Source: Acidobacteriota bacterium
Lineage (GTDB): Bacteria; Acidobacteriota; Blastocatellia; Pyrinomonadales; Pyrinomonadaceae
Direction: 5' to 3'
DNA: 64,000 bases
NCBI GenBank assembly: GCA_003222895.1
Contig: QHXI01000060.1
Location: forward strand, 1 to 64,000
Position 1 is the stretch's first letter. Each line of letters starts with the position of its first letter. The notes below the pieces were generated by a model that did not search any database, was not told the DNA's origin, and was given only the letters and a program-made list of their open reading frames with translations. Shown here piece after piece: positions 54,740 to 63,344 of the stretch. Made by a program: the position numbers and the translations under genes.

Positions 54740-54935
54740 TTCCTGAGTCAGCGGAATGAATTTGCGGCGAGGTCGGATGCCGATCGCCTTACGAGGATAA
54801 TTCAGTTCTCAGTGTGCCTGAGAGCCGCGTCGGAGCTGAGCGGCACTTCTAAACTAACACGCGACAGGGGCGGTGTCAACGAGGTTTTTCTGCGCTAAAC
54901 GTCGCCTAAACTGCTCGTTTTGCTTGGATTTCTCG

Positions 54936-55760
54936 CTAGATTACGTCGGCAAAATTCTTGCGCGTGCGCGCAAACCACCAGTAGCCAATGAGGAAACTCA
55001 GCAGAGCGAACGCCGAGAAGTACGCGAGCCCAGTCCAGTCGGGCGACGAACCTTCGATGAGTACGCGCCGGTAATTTCGAACCAGCGCCGTGAATGGATT
55101 CAAGTTGATGATTTTGCGATACGGCGCGGGCACGAGTGATTCCGGATAAATGATCGGCGTCAGGTACATCCAAGCCATTAAAACAAGCGCGATTCCCTGA
55201 ACAATGTCGCGGATGAAAACGCCGAGCGAAGCGACGAGCCACGCGATGCCGAAAGTTGCAACTAATTGCGGAATCAAAATCAGAGGCAGAAACACGATCG
55301 TAGCGTGAACCTCTCGCCGCAGGATGGCGATCGCAACGACCAGCACGATCGTTCCGAACAATTGATTAATTACTGCTGCCAGCGAGAGCGACACCGGCAA
55401 CGTCTCCAGCGGAAAGATCACGCGTTTAACCAGGTTCGCGTGCGCGACGATCGTACCGGCAGAAAGTTGTAGCGATTCCTGAAAGGCATTCCACGGCAGC
55501 AACCCACAGAACAGATACAGCGCGTAATCCCACTGCGAGCTGTTCATGCCGAACTTAGCTTTAAAGATTCCGGCAAAAATTATCGTAAAGATCGCGATCA
55601 TTACTACCGGTGTCAACAGCGCCCAAACGATTCCCAGGATCGAGCCACGATAGCGCGCAGCCAACTCTCGTTTGGTAAGCGAGATGATTAGATCAAACCG
55701 GCCAGGAAGTTGCCACAGCGGTCGCCATACAGCGCGTCGTGCTGTTTGGGCTGATATCAT
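54936..55760 (-). CDS. ABC-2 type transporter permease, polysaccharide export
   Basis: The 274-residue protein has six membrane helices and the ABC-2 membrane signature of Wzm/KpsM/TagG permeases: LIISLTKRELAARYRGSILGIVWALLTPVVMI at the N-terminus and YLTPIIYPESLVPAPYRKIINLNPFTALVRNYR later. It would export lipid-linked glycans with a Wzt/KpsT ATPase. No ATPase gene is adjacent; the neighbour upstream is a Tat-exported aminotransferase and downstream is a TPR protein. It may use an ATPase encoded elsewhere. Confidence 0.9.
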   Translation of the reverse strand: MISAQTARRAVWRPLWQLPGRFDLIISLTKRELAARYRGSILGIVWALLTPVVMIAIFTIIFAGIFKAKFGMNSSQWDYALYLFCGLLPWNAFQESLQLSAGTIVAHANLVKRVIFPLETLPVSLSLAAVINQLFGTIVLVVAIAILRREVHATIVFLPLILIPQLVATFGIAWLVASLGVFIRDIVQGIALVLMAWMYLTPIIYPESLVPAPYRKIINLNPFTALVRNYRRVLIEGSSPDWTGLAYFSAFALLSFLIGYWWFARTRKNFADVI

Positions 55761-55800
55761 CCGGACTATTGTAGATGGTTGAGCGATCGTTGTCAGCGCA

Positions 55801-57006
55801 TTAAGCCGTCCGAATCACTTCGCGGAAAGCCGTCAGGAAAGTCTCCATCTCAGACTGCTTGCCGATTGTCACGCGCAGGTGACTCGGCAGCGCCGGAAAC
55901 ATTCGGCCAACTTGCACGCCGCGTTGACTCAGCGCGCTAATCAGAGGTTGCACTGGACGCTTCACGTCGATCATCATGAAGTTTGCTTGCGATGGAATTT
56001 GCTGAAACCCAAGTTTGTCCAATTCAGAAATCACAAATTGTTTCGTCTGCCCGTTCAGCTTGCGCCCGTTTGGAACTTGATCAGGATCGTTTAGGCTGGC
56101 GATTGCCGCAACGACGGCCATAATATTTACGCTGTCCCAGGTTTGATGCGGCCGCATTCGCTTGATCGTTTCACTCTGCGCAATGCAGTAGCCGCAACGT
56201 AGACCGGCCATCCCGTAAATCTTCGAAAAGGTACGCGCGACGATCAGATTCGCATGAACCTTCACCATGGGAATTACGCTTTCGTAATCAGCACTGTCAG
56301 CATAGTGAAAATACGCTTCGTCAACGAGGATCATCGTTTCCTTCGGTGCGTTGGTAATGAAATCGCGGAGCTCTTTCTTTGGCGTGATGCTCGCCGTTGG
56401 ATTGTTTGGATTGCAAACATAAACGAGACCTTCGTTCGCTGCAGCCAGCATCCTCGTCAGATCGTGGGCGTACCTGCTGTTGAGTCGAACCTTGACCACT
56501 TCGGCGCGATTAATGCGCGCATGATTCAGAATCGCTTCGAACGTTGGATCGGCAACAACCATTTTTCCGCGACCCGGCACAAAGGTAAGCGCAGGCCCAC
56601 GCGTCGGCCGCGCTAACTCAACCGCGCGATTATCATTCGTCATCGGACCAGTGAACGCCGACGCGCAGATTTTCAAAATCTCGCCCGACCCATCGCCTAA
56701 CACAATCTGGTCGCGACTGACGCCATTCAGCTTCGCGATTGTGTCGATCAAAACGTCCGCGTGTTCATCCGGATAACGCCACGCCAACGAAAACGCGTCG
56801 GTCATCGCTTTCAACGCCATCGACGATGGGCCATAAGGGTTCTCGTTTGAACTGAGTCGAACAACTGGCGACGTCGAGGCGATGAAAGAGTTTTCAGCTA
56901 ACAACTGATGCGCGAAAGAAACATTCGGTCGAGCCACAAACGTTGCGGCTCCGAGTCCGAACAATCGAGCGAATCTGCGGCGAGACATCGACGCTAGTTC
57001 CGGCAT
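55801..57006 (-). CDS. histidinol-phosphate-type aminotransferase with Tat signal
   Basis: The 401-residue PLP enzyme matches class I/II aminotransferases of the HisC type: NENPYGPS, VYVCNPNNPTAS, LVDEAYFHYAD and SKIYGMAGLRCGY with the PLP Lys. It carries an N-terminal twin-arginine signal (SRRRFARLFGLGAATF, about 8-23) before the catalytic domain, so the folded holoenzyme may be exported by Tat; tatA lies 2.5 kb away. Cytoplasmic HisC proteins lack this. The substrate is unknown. The track start is ATG at 57006. Confidence 0.85.
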   Translation of the reverse strand: MPELASMSRRRFARLFGLGAATFVARPNVSFAHQLLAENSFIASTSPVVRLSSNENPYGPSSMALKAMTDAFSLAWRYPDEHADVLIDTIAKLNGVSRDQIVLGDGSGEILKICASAFTGPMTNDNRAVELARPTRGPALTFVPGRGKMVVADPTFEAILNHARINRAEVVKVRLNSRYAHDLTRMLAAANEGLVYVCNPNNPTASITPKKELRDFITNAPKETMILVDEAYFHYADSADYESVIPMVKVHANLIVARTFSKIYGMAGLRCGYCIAQSETIKRMRPHQTWDSVNIMAVVAAIASLNDPDQVPNGRKLNGQTKQFVISELDKLGFQQIPSQANFMMIDVKRPVQPLISALSQRGVQVGRMFPALPSHLRVTIGKQSEMETFLTAFREVIRTA

Positions 57007-57134
57007 GGTTGCACCTCCGTGCGTGTTTGATCGCGCGCATTATCCGCCATGAATTCGGTGAAGCAAAGCGTTTTTGATCACAAAGTCGCCGGGATGCCGG
57101 TCAATTCCGATTATGGTAGGCTGATTGGAAATCG

Positions 57135-58442
57135 ATGCCGCAGAAGAGATCGACAACCCTATTTCCAGAAATGTCTGAGCCCAGCATCGCTGCGCCGCTG
57201 CCGCAGCGTATGCGGCCGCGCTCGCTCCAGGAGTTCGTCGGGCAGGAACATCTGGTGGGCGAAGGACGAGTGTTGCGTCGCCTGATCGAGAGCGGCAGCA
57301 CTCTGCCTTCATTGATTCTTTGGGGGCCGCCGGGAACGGGCAAGACAACGCTGGCGCGCTTGCTTGCGGAAACAACTGACGCGGAATTTATTGCGGTGTC
57401 CGCAGTTTTTTCCGGAGTCAAAGAACTGCGCGGAGCAATTGCCGATGCGCGCCTTGCGCGGCAGCGCGGTCGTCGGACGACGCTGTTCATCGATGAGATT
57501 CATCGCTTCAACAAGGCCCAGCAAGACGCGTTGCTGCCGGCTGTAGAAGACGGAACTGTAACTCTTATTGGCGCGACGACTGAGAATCCTTCGTTTGAAG
57601 TTATCAGCGCGTTGCTTTCGCGCAGTCGCGTGTTGGTGTTGAATCCGCTCGACGAAGGCGAAATCGAAACTATTATTCGGCGTGCGCTGTCCAATGAGGA
57701 ACAAGGGCTCGCAAGCCTCAAAGCCGAACTATCTGACGAGCTAATCGCACGGTTGGCTCATTTGTCCGGCGGCGATGCGCGCGTCGCTTTGGCTTCGTTG
57801 GAAGCTGCGGTCAACGCAACTCAGCCGAACGACCGAGGGGTTAGATCTGTAACAGGCGAAACATTGATCGAAGCATTGGGCCGCGCGCAGTTCGCTTACG
57901 ACAAAGGTGGCGAAGAGCATTACAACCTGGCGTCCGCGTTAATCAAATCGCTTCGCAACTCAGATGTGAACGCTTCGTTATATTGGCTGGCGAGAATGAT
58001 TGAGGGAGGTGCTGATCCGGTGTTTATCGCGCGTCGACTTTGCATTCTTGCTTCCGAGGACATCGGCCTCGCCGATCCTCAGGCAATGGTGCAGGCAGCG
58101 GCGGCGGCAGACATCGTGCAGCTCATCGGCATGCCGGAAGGCTTGTTTCCATTGACGCAGGCGACGATCTATTTGGCGCGCGCGCCGAAATCGAATGGGG
58201 TGTTGCGCGCTTATTCAGCGGCGCACAAGGATGCAACCGAAACTTCGCGCGAGCCTGTGCCTTTGCATTTGCGGAACGCACCGACACCATTGATGAAGCA
58301 TCTCGGCTACGGCAAAGAATATCGTTACGTGCACAACGATGCAGCGGCAGAAGAAGAGATGTCATGTCTGCCTGAGCCGTTGAAGGGACGTGTTTACTTC
58401 AAGGAAGAGGAGTCGGGAGATGGGAGCCAGGAGCCGGGTTAA
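57135..58442 (+). CDS. rarA: replication-associated recombination protein A (AAA+ ATPase)
   Basis: The 435-residue protein has the RarA/MgsA layout: PLPQRMRPRSLQEFVGQEHL at the start, Walker A GPPGTGKTT, Walker B LFIDEIHRF, the sensor GATTENPSF, and the C-terminal tetramerisation region with KSLRNSDVNASLYWLARMIEGGADP and LKGRVYFKEEE. It acts at stalled replication forks and in recombination. The last residues (ESGDGSQEPG) are encoded by a repeat that continues past the stop, so this tail is probably not ancestral. Confidence 0.95.
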   Translation: MPQKRSTTLFPEMSEPSIAAPLPQRMRPRSLQEFVGQEHLVGEGRVLRRLIESGSTLPSLILWGPPGTGKTTLARLLAETTDAEFIAVSAVFSGVKELRGAIADARLARQRGRRTTLFIDEIHRFNKAQQDALLPAVEDGTVTLIGATTENPSFEVISALLSRSRVLVLNPLDEGEIETIIRRALSNEEQGLASLKAELSDELIARLAHLSGGDARVALASLEAAVNATQPNDRGVRSVTGETLIEALGRAQFAYDKGGEEHYNLASALIKSLRNSDVNASLYWLARMIEGGADPVFIARRLCILASEDIGLADPQAMVQAAAAADIVQLIGMPEGLFPLTQATIYLARAPKSNGVLRAYSAAHKDATETSREPVPLHLRNAPTPLMKHLGYGKEYRYVHNDAAAEEEMSCLPEPLKGRVYFKEEESGDGSQEPG

Positions 58443-58480
58443 TTTCAACTGACTCCTGACTCCCGGCCCCCCGTCTCCGG
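58417..58480. repeat. GGGAG/CTCCTGAC repeat at rarA 3' end
   Basis: GGGAGATGGGAGCCAGGAGC (from 58417) and the complementary ACTCCTGACTCCCGGCCCCC (from about 58449) form an imperfect hairpin. The left arm encodes the last residues of RarA. The words match those inside thiD at 50371-50404. Confidence 0.6.
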
Positions 58481-58487
58481 ACTACAG

Positions 58488-59312
58488 ATGACAGGATCCA
58501 AGACCCAGAAAGAACTAGCCTTCCTCCACGACCTCTACATCGCCACGGATTGGGGCGAACGCTTCGCTGAGCTTGTGGATGAACACGTCAAACTTCCAAA
58601 AGAAGGGCGCGTGCTTTATGTCGAAGCGGGCCCCGGTGGTCATGCGCTCGCTTTAAAGCAACGCGGCGGGCAGAAGCTCACGATGGTTTGTGCAGACGAA
58701 AACGAGGAATGTTTGGAACTCGCTCGTGTAAAGGCCGCAGCGCTGCACGAATCGACTAAGTTTCAGCACGAGAACCCTGAAGCCTTGTCGTTTACTAATG
58801 ACGAATTCGATTTAGTCCTCGGAAACTCTTCTTTCACTTTGCCGGGAAAACTAAGACAAGTGCTCGCGGAACTCGTGCGGGTAACGAAACCAGGAGGCAC
58901 GACTGCGTGGTGGTTAACGACCACGTCGAGCTTCGGAGAATTCTTTTCGATTTATTGGGAAGCTCTGCTGAGCGCCGGTGCAGACGAACATGGTACCGAC
59001 GTAGAACATTTGATCACTGATTTGCCTGGCGTTTCTGACGTAGAGCGCTGGGCCGCGGACGCCGGACTCAATGACGTGAAGTCATGGACAACAATCGAGG
59101 AATTCGATTTTGAATCAGGAGAGCAATTTCTGAACTCGCCGTTGATTGCAGATTTTCTGTTACCTGCCTGGCTGCAACCAATTCCGAAAGCCGCGCGTGA
59201 AAGCGTGAGGAAAGAGCTTTCACGCATTATTGATGAAGAGCGGCATAGCGGTGAGTTTGGGTTGAGCTTGAAAGCGACGTTGGTGATGGGAAAGAAGAGC
59301 AGGGTGCAGTGA
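58488..59312 (+). CDS. class I SAM-dependent methyltransferase
   Basis: The 274-residue protein contains the SAM-binding fold: motif I VLYVEAGPGGHALALKQRG (about 39-57), an acidic residue pair in VCADENEECLELA, and motif IV-like FDLVLGNSSF. The C-terminal part is family-specific and may bind the substrate, which cannot be named. It starts 45 bases after rarA, with the repeat between, and is probably transcribed with it. A strong palindrome follows its stop. Confidence 0.82.
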   Translation: MTGSKTQKELAFLHDLYIATDWGERFAELVDEHVKLPKEGRVLYVEAGPGGHALALKQRGGQKLTMVCADENEECLELARVKAAALHESTKFQHENPEALSFTNDEFDLVLGNSSFTLPGKLRQVLAELVRVTKPGGTTAWWLTTTSSFGEFFSIYWEALLSAGADEHGTDVEHLITDLPGVSDVERWAADAGLNDVKSWTTIEEFDFESGEQFLNSPLIADFLLPAWLQPIPKAARESVRKELSRIIDEERHSGEFGLSLKATLVMGKKSRVQ

Positions 59313-59349
59313 TATCGGCGCATTAGCCGGATCGTCAGAGAGGACGCTA

Positions 59350-59487
59350 GCGCCGAAGGCGCGAAATATTTGTAGCGAGGTCAACCTCCACCCGAAAAGA
59401 ATACGAGCGCGAAAGATGCAATCTTTCGCGCTCGTAATGATTTCCGGGTGATCTGTTTTCTACAAAGGCGTCGCGCCTTACGGCGCT
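59350..59487. repeat. nested palindrome element with 16-bp perfect stem
   Basis: The core TACGAGCGCGAAAGAT (59402-59417) is exactly complemented by 59421-59436 across a 3-base loop, and CACCCG/CGGGTG arms extend it to 59389-59450. Outer arms GCGCCGAAGGCGCG...TTTGTAG (about 59350-59375) and CTACAAAGGCGTCGCGCC...GGCGC (about 59461-59487) are also near complements. It belongs to the TTTGTAG family seen at 26728 and 46547, and separates converging genes. Confidence 0.75.
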
Positions 59488-59506
59488 TCATGTACTGCGC
59501 AGTAGT

Positions 59507-59779
59507 TTATCGTTCAATCTTCTTCGCTTCATCCGCCCGCATCTGTTGCGCTCGGCGTCGCGCTTCTTCAAACAAAGTTTCGTCATCAACGGAATCGAGC
59601 TTTGAACGCGAATCCGGCTTGGCGTCAGCTTCGTCGATTCCTTCCTTGAACGCCTTCTTGCTTTGGCCCAGCGCCTTGGCGAGTTGCGGCAACTTGCTGC
59701 CACCGAACAAAAGAAAAATCGCGGCGACGACGAGAATGATGATCGTCGGGCTCTCAATGGCGAACAGCAGCATAGTCAT
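59507..59779 (-). CDS. tatA: twin-arginine translocase subunit TatA
   Basis: The 90-residue protein has the classic TatA layout: one N-terminal helix (TIIILVVAAIFLLF), the hinge and amphipathic helix FGGSKLPQLAKALGQSKKAFKEG, and a charged, disordered tail. It forms the pore-like part of the Tat system that exports folded proteins. Here it could serve the Tat-signal aminotransferase at 55801. No tatC is nearby. It lies 20 bases after the HNH gene on the minus strand. Confidence 0.93.
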   Translation of the reverse strand: MTMLLFAIESPTIIILVVAAIFLLFGGSKLPQLAKALGQSKKAFKEGIDEADAKPDSRSKLDSVDDETLFEEARRRAQQMRADEAKKIER

Positions 59780-59798
59780 AGGGGTGCTCCTTCTTTAC

Positions 59799-60344
59799 TC
59801 ACGCGCGCACGCACAAATTGCTGTGGCCGTCTGACTCATAAAACAAATACTTGCGCCAGGTTTCATCCGCGCGTCCGATGTAGCGCATGATTTGCCGGTT
59901 CACGTGCAGCGAAAATGCCCGCGGCCGCCGCAAGAGGTCCATACCTGATTCTTCCGGCGTGCGATTTCCTTTGCGATGATTGCAGCGCTTGCAGCACGCA
60001 ACCAAATTGTCCCAGGTCGATTCGCCGCCACGCGAACGCGGCACAATGTGATCCAGCGTCAACTCAGCCGGTGAAAACTGCTTTCCGCAGTACTGACAGC
60101 ACGAGTGATCGCGCAGCAAAATGTTTTTGCGCGACAGCGAGCGACGCTCAAACGGAATGTGCCGGTATTCAGTTAGACGAATGACCGCGGGCGCGTGCAT
60201 CTCGATTCTTTGCGAGTGCAACATGTGGCCGTTATGCTCTTCCATGCGCGCGACGCCTTTGAAGATCATCACCACCGCGCGCCGCTCAGTGCACACGTTG
60301 ATGGGTTCAAAGGAAGCGTTCAGTACTAAAACCCGCGCATTCAT
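59799..60344 (-). CDS. HNH endonuclease
   Basis: I choose the ATG at 60344 ([17 protein letters not shown]), the usual start of this family, giving 181 residues. The C-terminal half has CQYCG, then the HNH core [36 protein letters not shown], with two zinc-binding CxxC pairs. These proteins are common single-gene housekeeping-like HNH nucleases whose natural target is unclear. It precedes tatA closely. Confidence 0.9.
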   Translation of the reverse strand: MNARVLVLNASFEPINVCTERRAVVMIFKGVARMEEHNGHMLHSQRIEMHAPAVIRLTEYRHIPFERRSLSRKNILLRDHSCCQYCGKQFSPAELTLDHIVPRSRGGESTWDNLVACCKRCNHRKGNRTPEESGMDLLRRPRAFSLHVNRQIMRYIGRADETWRKYLFYESDGHSNLCVRA

Positions 60345-60378
60345 AGTTGAGGCTGATATTACGCGAGGCTTAAGGGCA

Positions 60379-60520
60379 GTGACAAGTGACAATTACCCGG
60401 TGGCGAGTGACAAGGGACGAGTGACGAGCACTTAGGGCTACCGAATGTGGTGGGTAATTTCGATTCGCAATTAATGAAAAAGTAGGTAATACAGGCTGTT
60501 TCGTGTCACCTGTCACTGGT
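60379..60520. repeat. GTGACAAG heptamer-like repeat pair
   Basis: GTGACAAGTGACAA and GAGTGACAAGGGACGAGTGAC words at 60379-60430 face GTGTCACCTGTCACTGG at 60502-60518. The right arm contains the stop codon of the proline iminopeptidase gene. Most of the region between the HNH and iminopeptidase genes is this repeat. Confidence 0.55.
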
Positions 60521-61442
60521 TTCGGAACTTATCCGTCCCTTCAACGAGCGCGCTCAGATTTCCCGGCTCCATGATCGAGTGACCCGCATCAGGCGTGATA
60601 TGCAACTCCGCTTCGGGCCAGGCGCGATGCAGGCCCCACGCACTGGTCATCGGACAGACGACATCGTACCTGCCCTGCACAATCACTCCGGGAATATGAC
60701 GAATCTTGTCGACATTCTCGATCAGGTAATTCTCTGTCGGGAAGAAACAGTTGTTCATGAAGTAATGGCATTCGATGCGCGCGAATGCTTCGGCAAAAGT
60801 CGGATCCGCGAATCGCTCGATCGATTCCGGATCGAAATAAAGTCTCGACGTTGTTCCCTCCCAGATCGACCACGCGCGCGCGGCTTCCAATCGAACGTTC
60901 TTGTCATCGCTGGTCAAACGGCGATAGTAAGCGCTGATCATGTCACCGCGCTCATTCTCAGGAATCACCTTCAAGTACTCTTCCCAGACGTCGGCAAAGA
61001 TCCAACTGCAGCCCTCCTGATAGAACCATTTGATCTCTTTCGGCCGGCAGAGAAAGATTCCGCGCAGGACAAGTTCGGTCGCGCGATCGGGATGCTTCTC
61101 GGCGTAAGCAAGCGACAAAGTGCTGCCCCACGACCCGCCAAATACTTGCCAATTCTCGATGCTGAGATGTTCGCGCAACTTCTCAATATCGGCGACCAGA
61201 TCCCACGTTGTGTTTTCTTCGATCGAAGCATGCGGCGTGCTCTGGCCCGAGCCTCTCTGATCGAAGAGCACAATGCGATAAGCCGCCGGATCGTGAAACT
61301 GCCGATATTCAGATGTGATTCCGCCACCTGGACCACCGTGCAGAAACACGACCGGCTTGCCGTTCGGGTTTCCGCACTGTTCGTAATAAATCTCGTGAAG
61401 GTTCGAGACTTTTAAACGGCCGGTGTTATAGGGTTCGATTGG
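60513..61442 (-). CDS. pip: proline iminopeptidase, frameshift near N-terminus
   Basis: This is an alpha/beta hydrolase with FLHGGPGGG, nucleophile motif GGSWGS, RYDVVCP (Asp) and GHS (His), all typical of proline iminopeptidases, which release N-terminal proline. The usual N-terminal segment (PIEPYNTGRLKVSNLHEIYYEQCGNPNG) is present in frame up to 61442, but no start codon follows. Upstream the frame shifts at a run of seven G (61441-61447). One extra base there would join it to the frame of the 61412-61879 gene. Either the run was miscounted or the gene is disrupted or frameshifted. Confidence 0.85.
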   Translation of the reverse strand, partial: PIEPYNTGRLKVSNLHEIYYEQCGNPNGKPVVFLHGGPGGGITSEYRQFHDPAAYRIVLFDQRGSGQSTPHASIEENTTWDLVADIEKLREHLSIENWQVFGGSWGSTLSLAYAEKHPDRATELVLRGIFLCRPKEIKWFYQEGCSWIFADVWEEYLKVIPENERGDMISAYYRRLTSDDKNVRLEAARAWSIWEGTTSRLYFDPESIERFADPTFAEAFARIECHYFMNNCFFPTENYLIENVDKIRHIPGVIVQGRYDVVCPMTSAWGLHRAWPEAELHITPDAGHSIMEPGNLSALVEGTDKFRNQ

Positions 61443-61879
61443 GGGGGCAGCGGCTTCTTTAAGGTATCGTTTGTGCGCGTTACGGTTTTCTTCTTTGTTT
61501 TCTGTGAAGACTTGCTCATCGACTGCGCAACGTGAAACTTTTTTTTCGCTCGAAGTAAACGGCGTTTCGAAAATGCCATTCCAAAAGCTATTCCGAACAT
61601 GATCGAAAAAACAACTGTAATTGCTATTGATGAAATATTCTTATTCGTAATACCGGCGACCAGAAAGCCGACAACAGCATTGGCTAACAAAGCGGCAAAA
61701 AAGAGCCATGCCTCATAATCAGCCAGAAAAGTCGCATTGACTAGAGGCACCTCGACGTTCTTAGGGATAGATAGGTTAATGGTAAGATCACGTTCAAGAT
61801 CACTCGATTGATTTCCCCGCCTTCTGCGTCGCTCATATCGCATCAGTTCTTGACTCCTCTGAAGTGTTCCTTTGGCCAT
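61412..61879 (-). CDS. small membrane protein of unknown function, overlapping pip
   Basis: The ATG at 61879 gives 155 residues with two adjacent membrane helices (WLFFAALLANAVVGFLVAGI and SSIAITVVFSIMFGIAFGMAF) and a Lys-rich tail (RRLLRAKKKF and QKTKKKTVTR). No strong ribosome site is seen. Its 3' end overlaps the pip 5' region in another frame. If the seven-G run at 61441 should be eight, its tail (from the internal Met at 61519) would instead be the pip N-terminus. Function is unknown. Confidence 0.5.
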   Translation of the reverse strand: MAKGTLQRSQELMRYERRRRRGNQSSDLERDLTINLSIPKNVEVPLVNATFLADYEAWLFFAALLANAVVGFLVAGITNKNISSIAITVVFSIMFGIAFGMAFSKRRLLRAKKKFHVAQSMSKSSQKTKKKTVTRTNDTLKKPLPPQSNPITPAV

Positions 61880-62058
61880 TGCCGAATGGCATTTTAGCCT
61901 GATTACGATGTTTCGATTCGCCGTAGATCTGTTGCTTCGATCGCTAGCAAACATCAAAACCGTGACCAGTATTAATTCGTCTGATCTTTCGGCCAAGGAC
62001 CGACTAGCGAAACCGTGACACGTGCGAGTGAAAACGGGAAGCACTTACGAAGATCATA

Positions 62059-62310
62059 CTAAATCGAACCAATCTTCTCCCGAACCCATCCGCGAATTAA
62101 CTCGGCATCCGCGACGCCTTCCGACTCGGCCAATTTCTTCACCGCTTCCGCTTCTGCGGAGTCCAGGTCCAACGCGATCACAGAACGCCGTTCGAAGACA
62201 GGTTGGGTGACTTCTTCCATTTCATCTTCAAACTCCGTCACATCGTGTGTGTCCCAGAACTGAGCCAGTTCTTGAATTGAATCAGTCAGTGGTAATGCCT
62301 CTGTTTTCAT
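62059..62310 (-). CDS. CopG/BrnA-like antitoxin, no toxin seen
   Basis: The 83-residue protein begins with an acidic ELAQFWDTHDVTEFEDEMEEV segment typical of CopG-type antitoxins of BrnTA-like modules. It ends with a ribbon-helix-helix-like region (VIALDLDSAEAEAVKKLAESEGVADAELIRGWV). Such proteins bind DNA and a partner toxin. No BrnT-type gene is found within several hundred bases on either side, so this is an orphan or a protein used for another purpose. Confidence 0.7.
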   Translation of the reverse strand: MKTEALPLTDSIQELAQFWDTHDVTEFEDEMEEVTQPVFERRSVIALDLDSAEAEAVKKLAESEGVADAELIRGWVREKIGSI

Positions 62311-62384
62311 CGTGCTCTGACTTCCATCCTATCCCACGATTCCAGTTTTCAACAAAATGGTAAGTCGCGCTCGGATGTTTATGT

Positions 62385-62482
62385 CGCCCTTACAGGGCTT
62401 GGGAATCAATTTCTATCTGATCCAGGGGTGGCGCGACTTCGTCGCTTACCCCTGGCTATTGTATTTCACGCCTTCGGCGTGA
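62385..62482. repeat. CCAGGGGTGGCGCGAC palindrome repeat
   Basis: CCAGGGGTGGCGCGACTTCG (from 62421) pairs with CGTCGCTTACCCCTGG (to 62454). TCACGCCTTCGGCGTGA (62465-62481) is a second palindrome, joined by GGCTATTG. The same GGCTATTG-TTTCACGC-GGCGTG arrangement recurs at 63345-63376. Confidence 0.65.
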
Positions 62483-62495
62483 GAACCGACAGCTT

Positions 62496-63254
62496 CTAAG
62501 CTCGCGCGACCGTCAGCACGAAAACATCTTCCGCACCGGACTGCTTCAAAGCTTCGGCACAAGACGAAACCGTCGCACCCGTCGTGAACACATCATCAAT
62601 CAGCAACACGCTCTTCCCCGTAATCAAATTCGCATGGCGAACGGCAAAGGCCCCTGCGACACTCCGACGGCGCGCCTTAGCATCCATGCCGGCGCGATGC
62701 CGGTCCGTGTGAATGCGCCGGACGACGCTGTGTTCGTCGAGGGGCAAACCGCTGAGACGTGAGAGTTCACGGCCGAGCACGAACGCTTGATTGAAGCCTC
62801 GTTCGCGTTCGCGATCGGGGTGCAGCGGAACCGGCACGATCAAGTCAGCACGGTTGAGCGGCTCTCGCTGTTGCAGGTCATGCATCAGCGCAACCAGGCG
62901 GCGACAAACATGCGATTGGCGTTTCAGTTGTAGAATCGACGCCCGTAAGGCGCCTTCGTAAGCTCCGCACGCGCGCGCCGCCGTGTAAGCATCATCGTCA
63001 CACTTGCGACAGCGAATTTGTTGACGGCGATCCTCGCTAACGGTTGCGCGACTTAAGGCGCCGCATTTCCAGCAAAGCGTGTCGCTTGCGCTGAACACAC
63101 GCGTCGCGCTCCAGCATGCGTCGCAGACGACGCCGTCATGGCGCGACTCAACGCTGCGGCCACAAACCGCGCACGATTGCGGGTAGACGAGTGAAAGACT
63201 GGCGTCGTAAAGATTGCTGACAATCGAAGAGATCGATTTCACGTGAGAGACCAC
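62496..63254 (-). CDS. ComF family phosphoribosyltransferase-like protein
   Basis: The 252-residue protein has an N-terminal zinc-finger region (CAVCG, CDACW, CWKCG, CRKCDD over about 28-90) and a C-terminal phosphoribosyltransferase fold with VLLIDDVFTTGATVSSC. ComF proteins are needed for DNA uptake in competent bacteria; the enzyme activity, if any, is uncertain. The family segment RERGFNQAFVLGRELS is present. The first residues before SLVYPQSCAVCG are variable, so the start could be slightly later. Confidence 0.9.
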   Translation of the reverse strand: MVSHVKSISSIVSNLYDASLSLVYPQSCAVCGRSVESRHDGVVCDACWSATRVFSASDTLCWKCGALSRATVSEDRRQQIRCRKCDDDAYTAARACGAYEGALRASILQLKRQSHVCRRLVALMHDLQQREPLNRADLIVPVPLHPDRERERGFNQAFVLGRELSRLSGLPLDEHSVVRRIHTDRHRAGMDAKARRRSVAGAFAVRHANLITGKSVLLIDDVFTTGATVSSCAEALKQSGAEDVFVLTVARA

Positions 63255-63344
63255 CTGATATCGTCGAACTGTAGCGCGAATGATCTGACCTTTGCGGGGT
63301 CAAACGATGCCAACCAATGATCGAACCCGTGAACGAGGCCCCAC

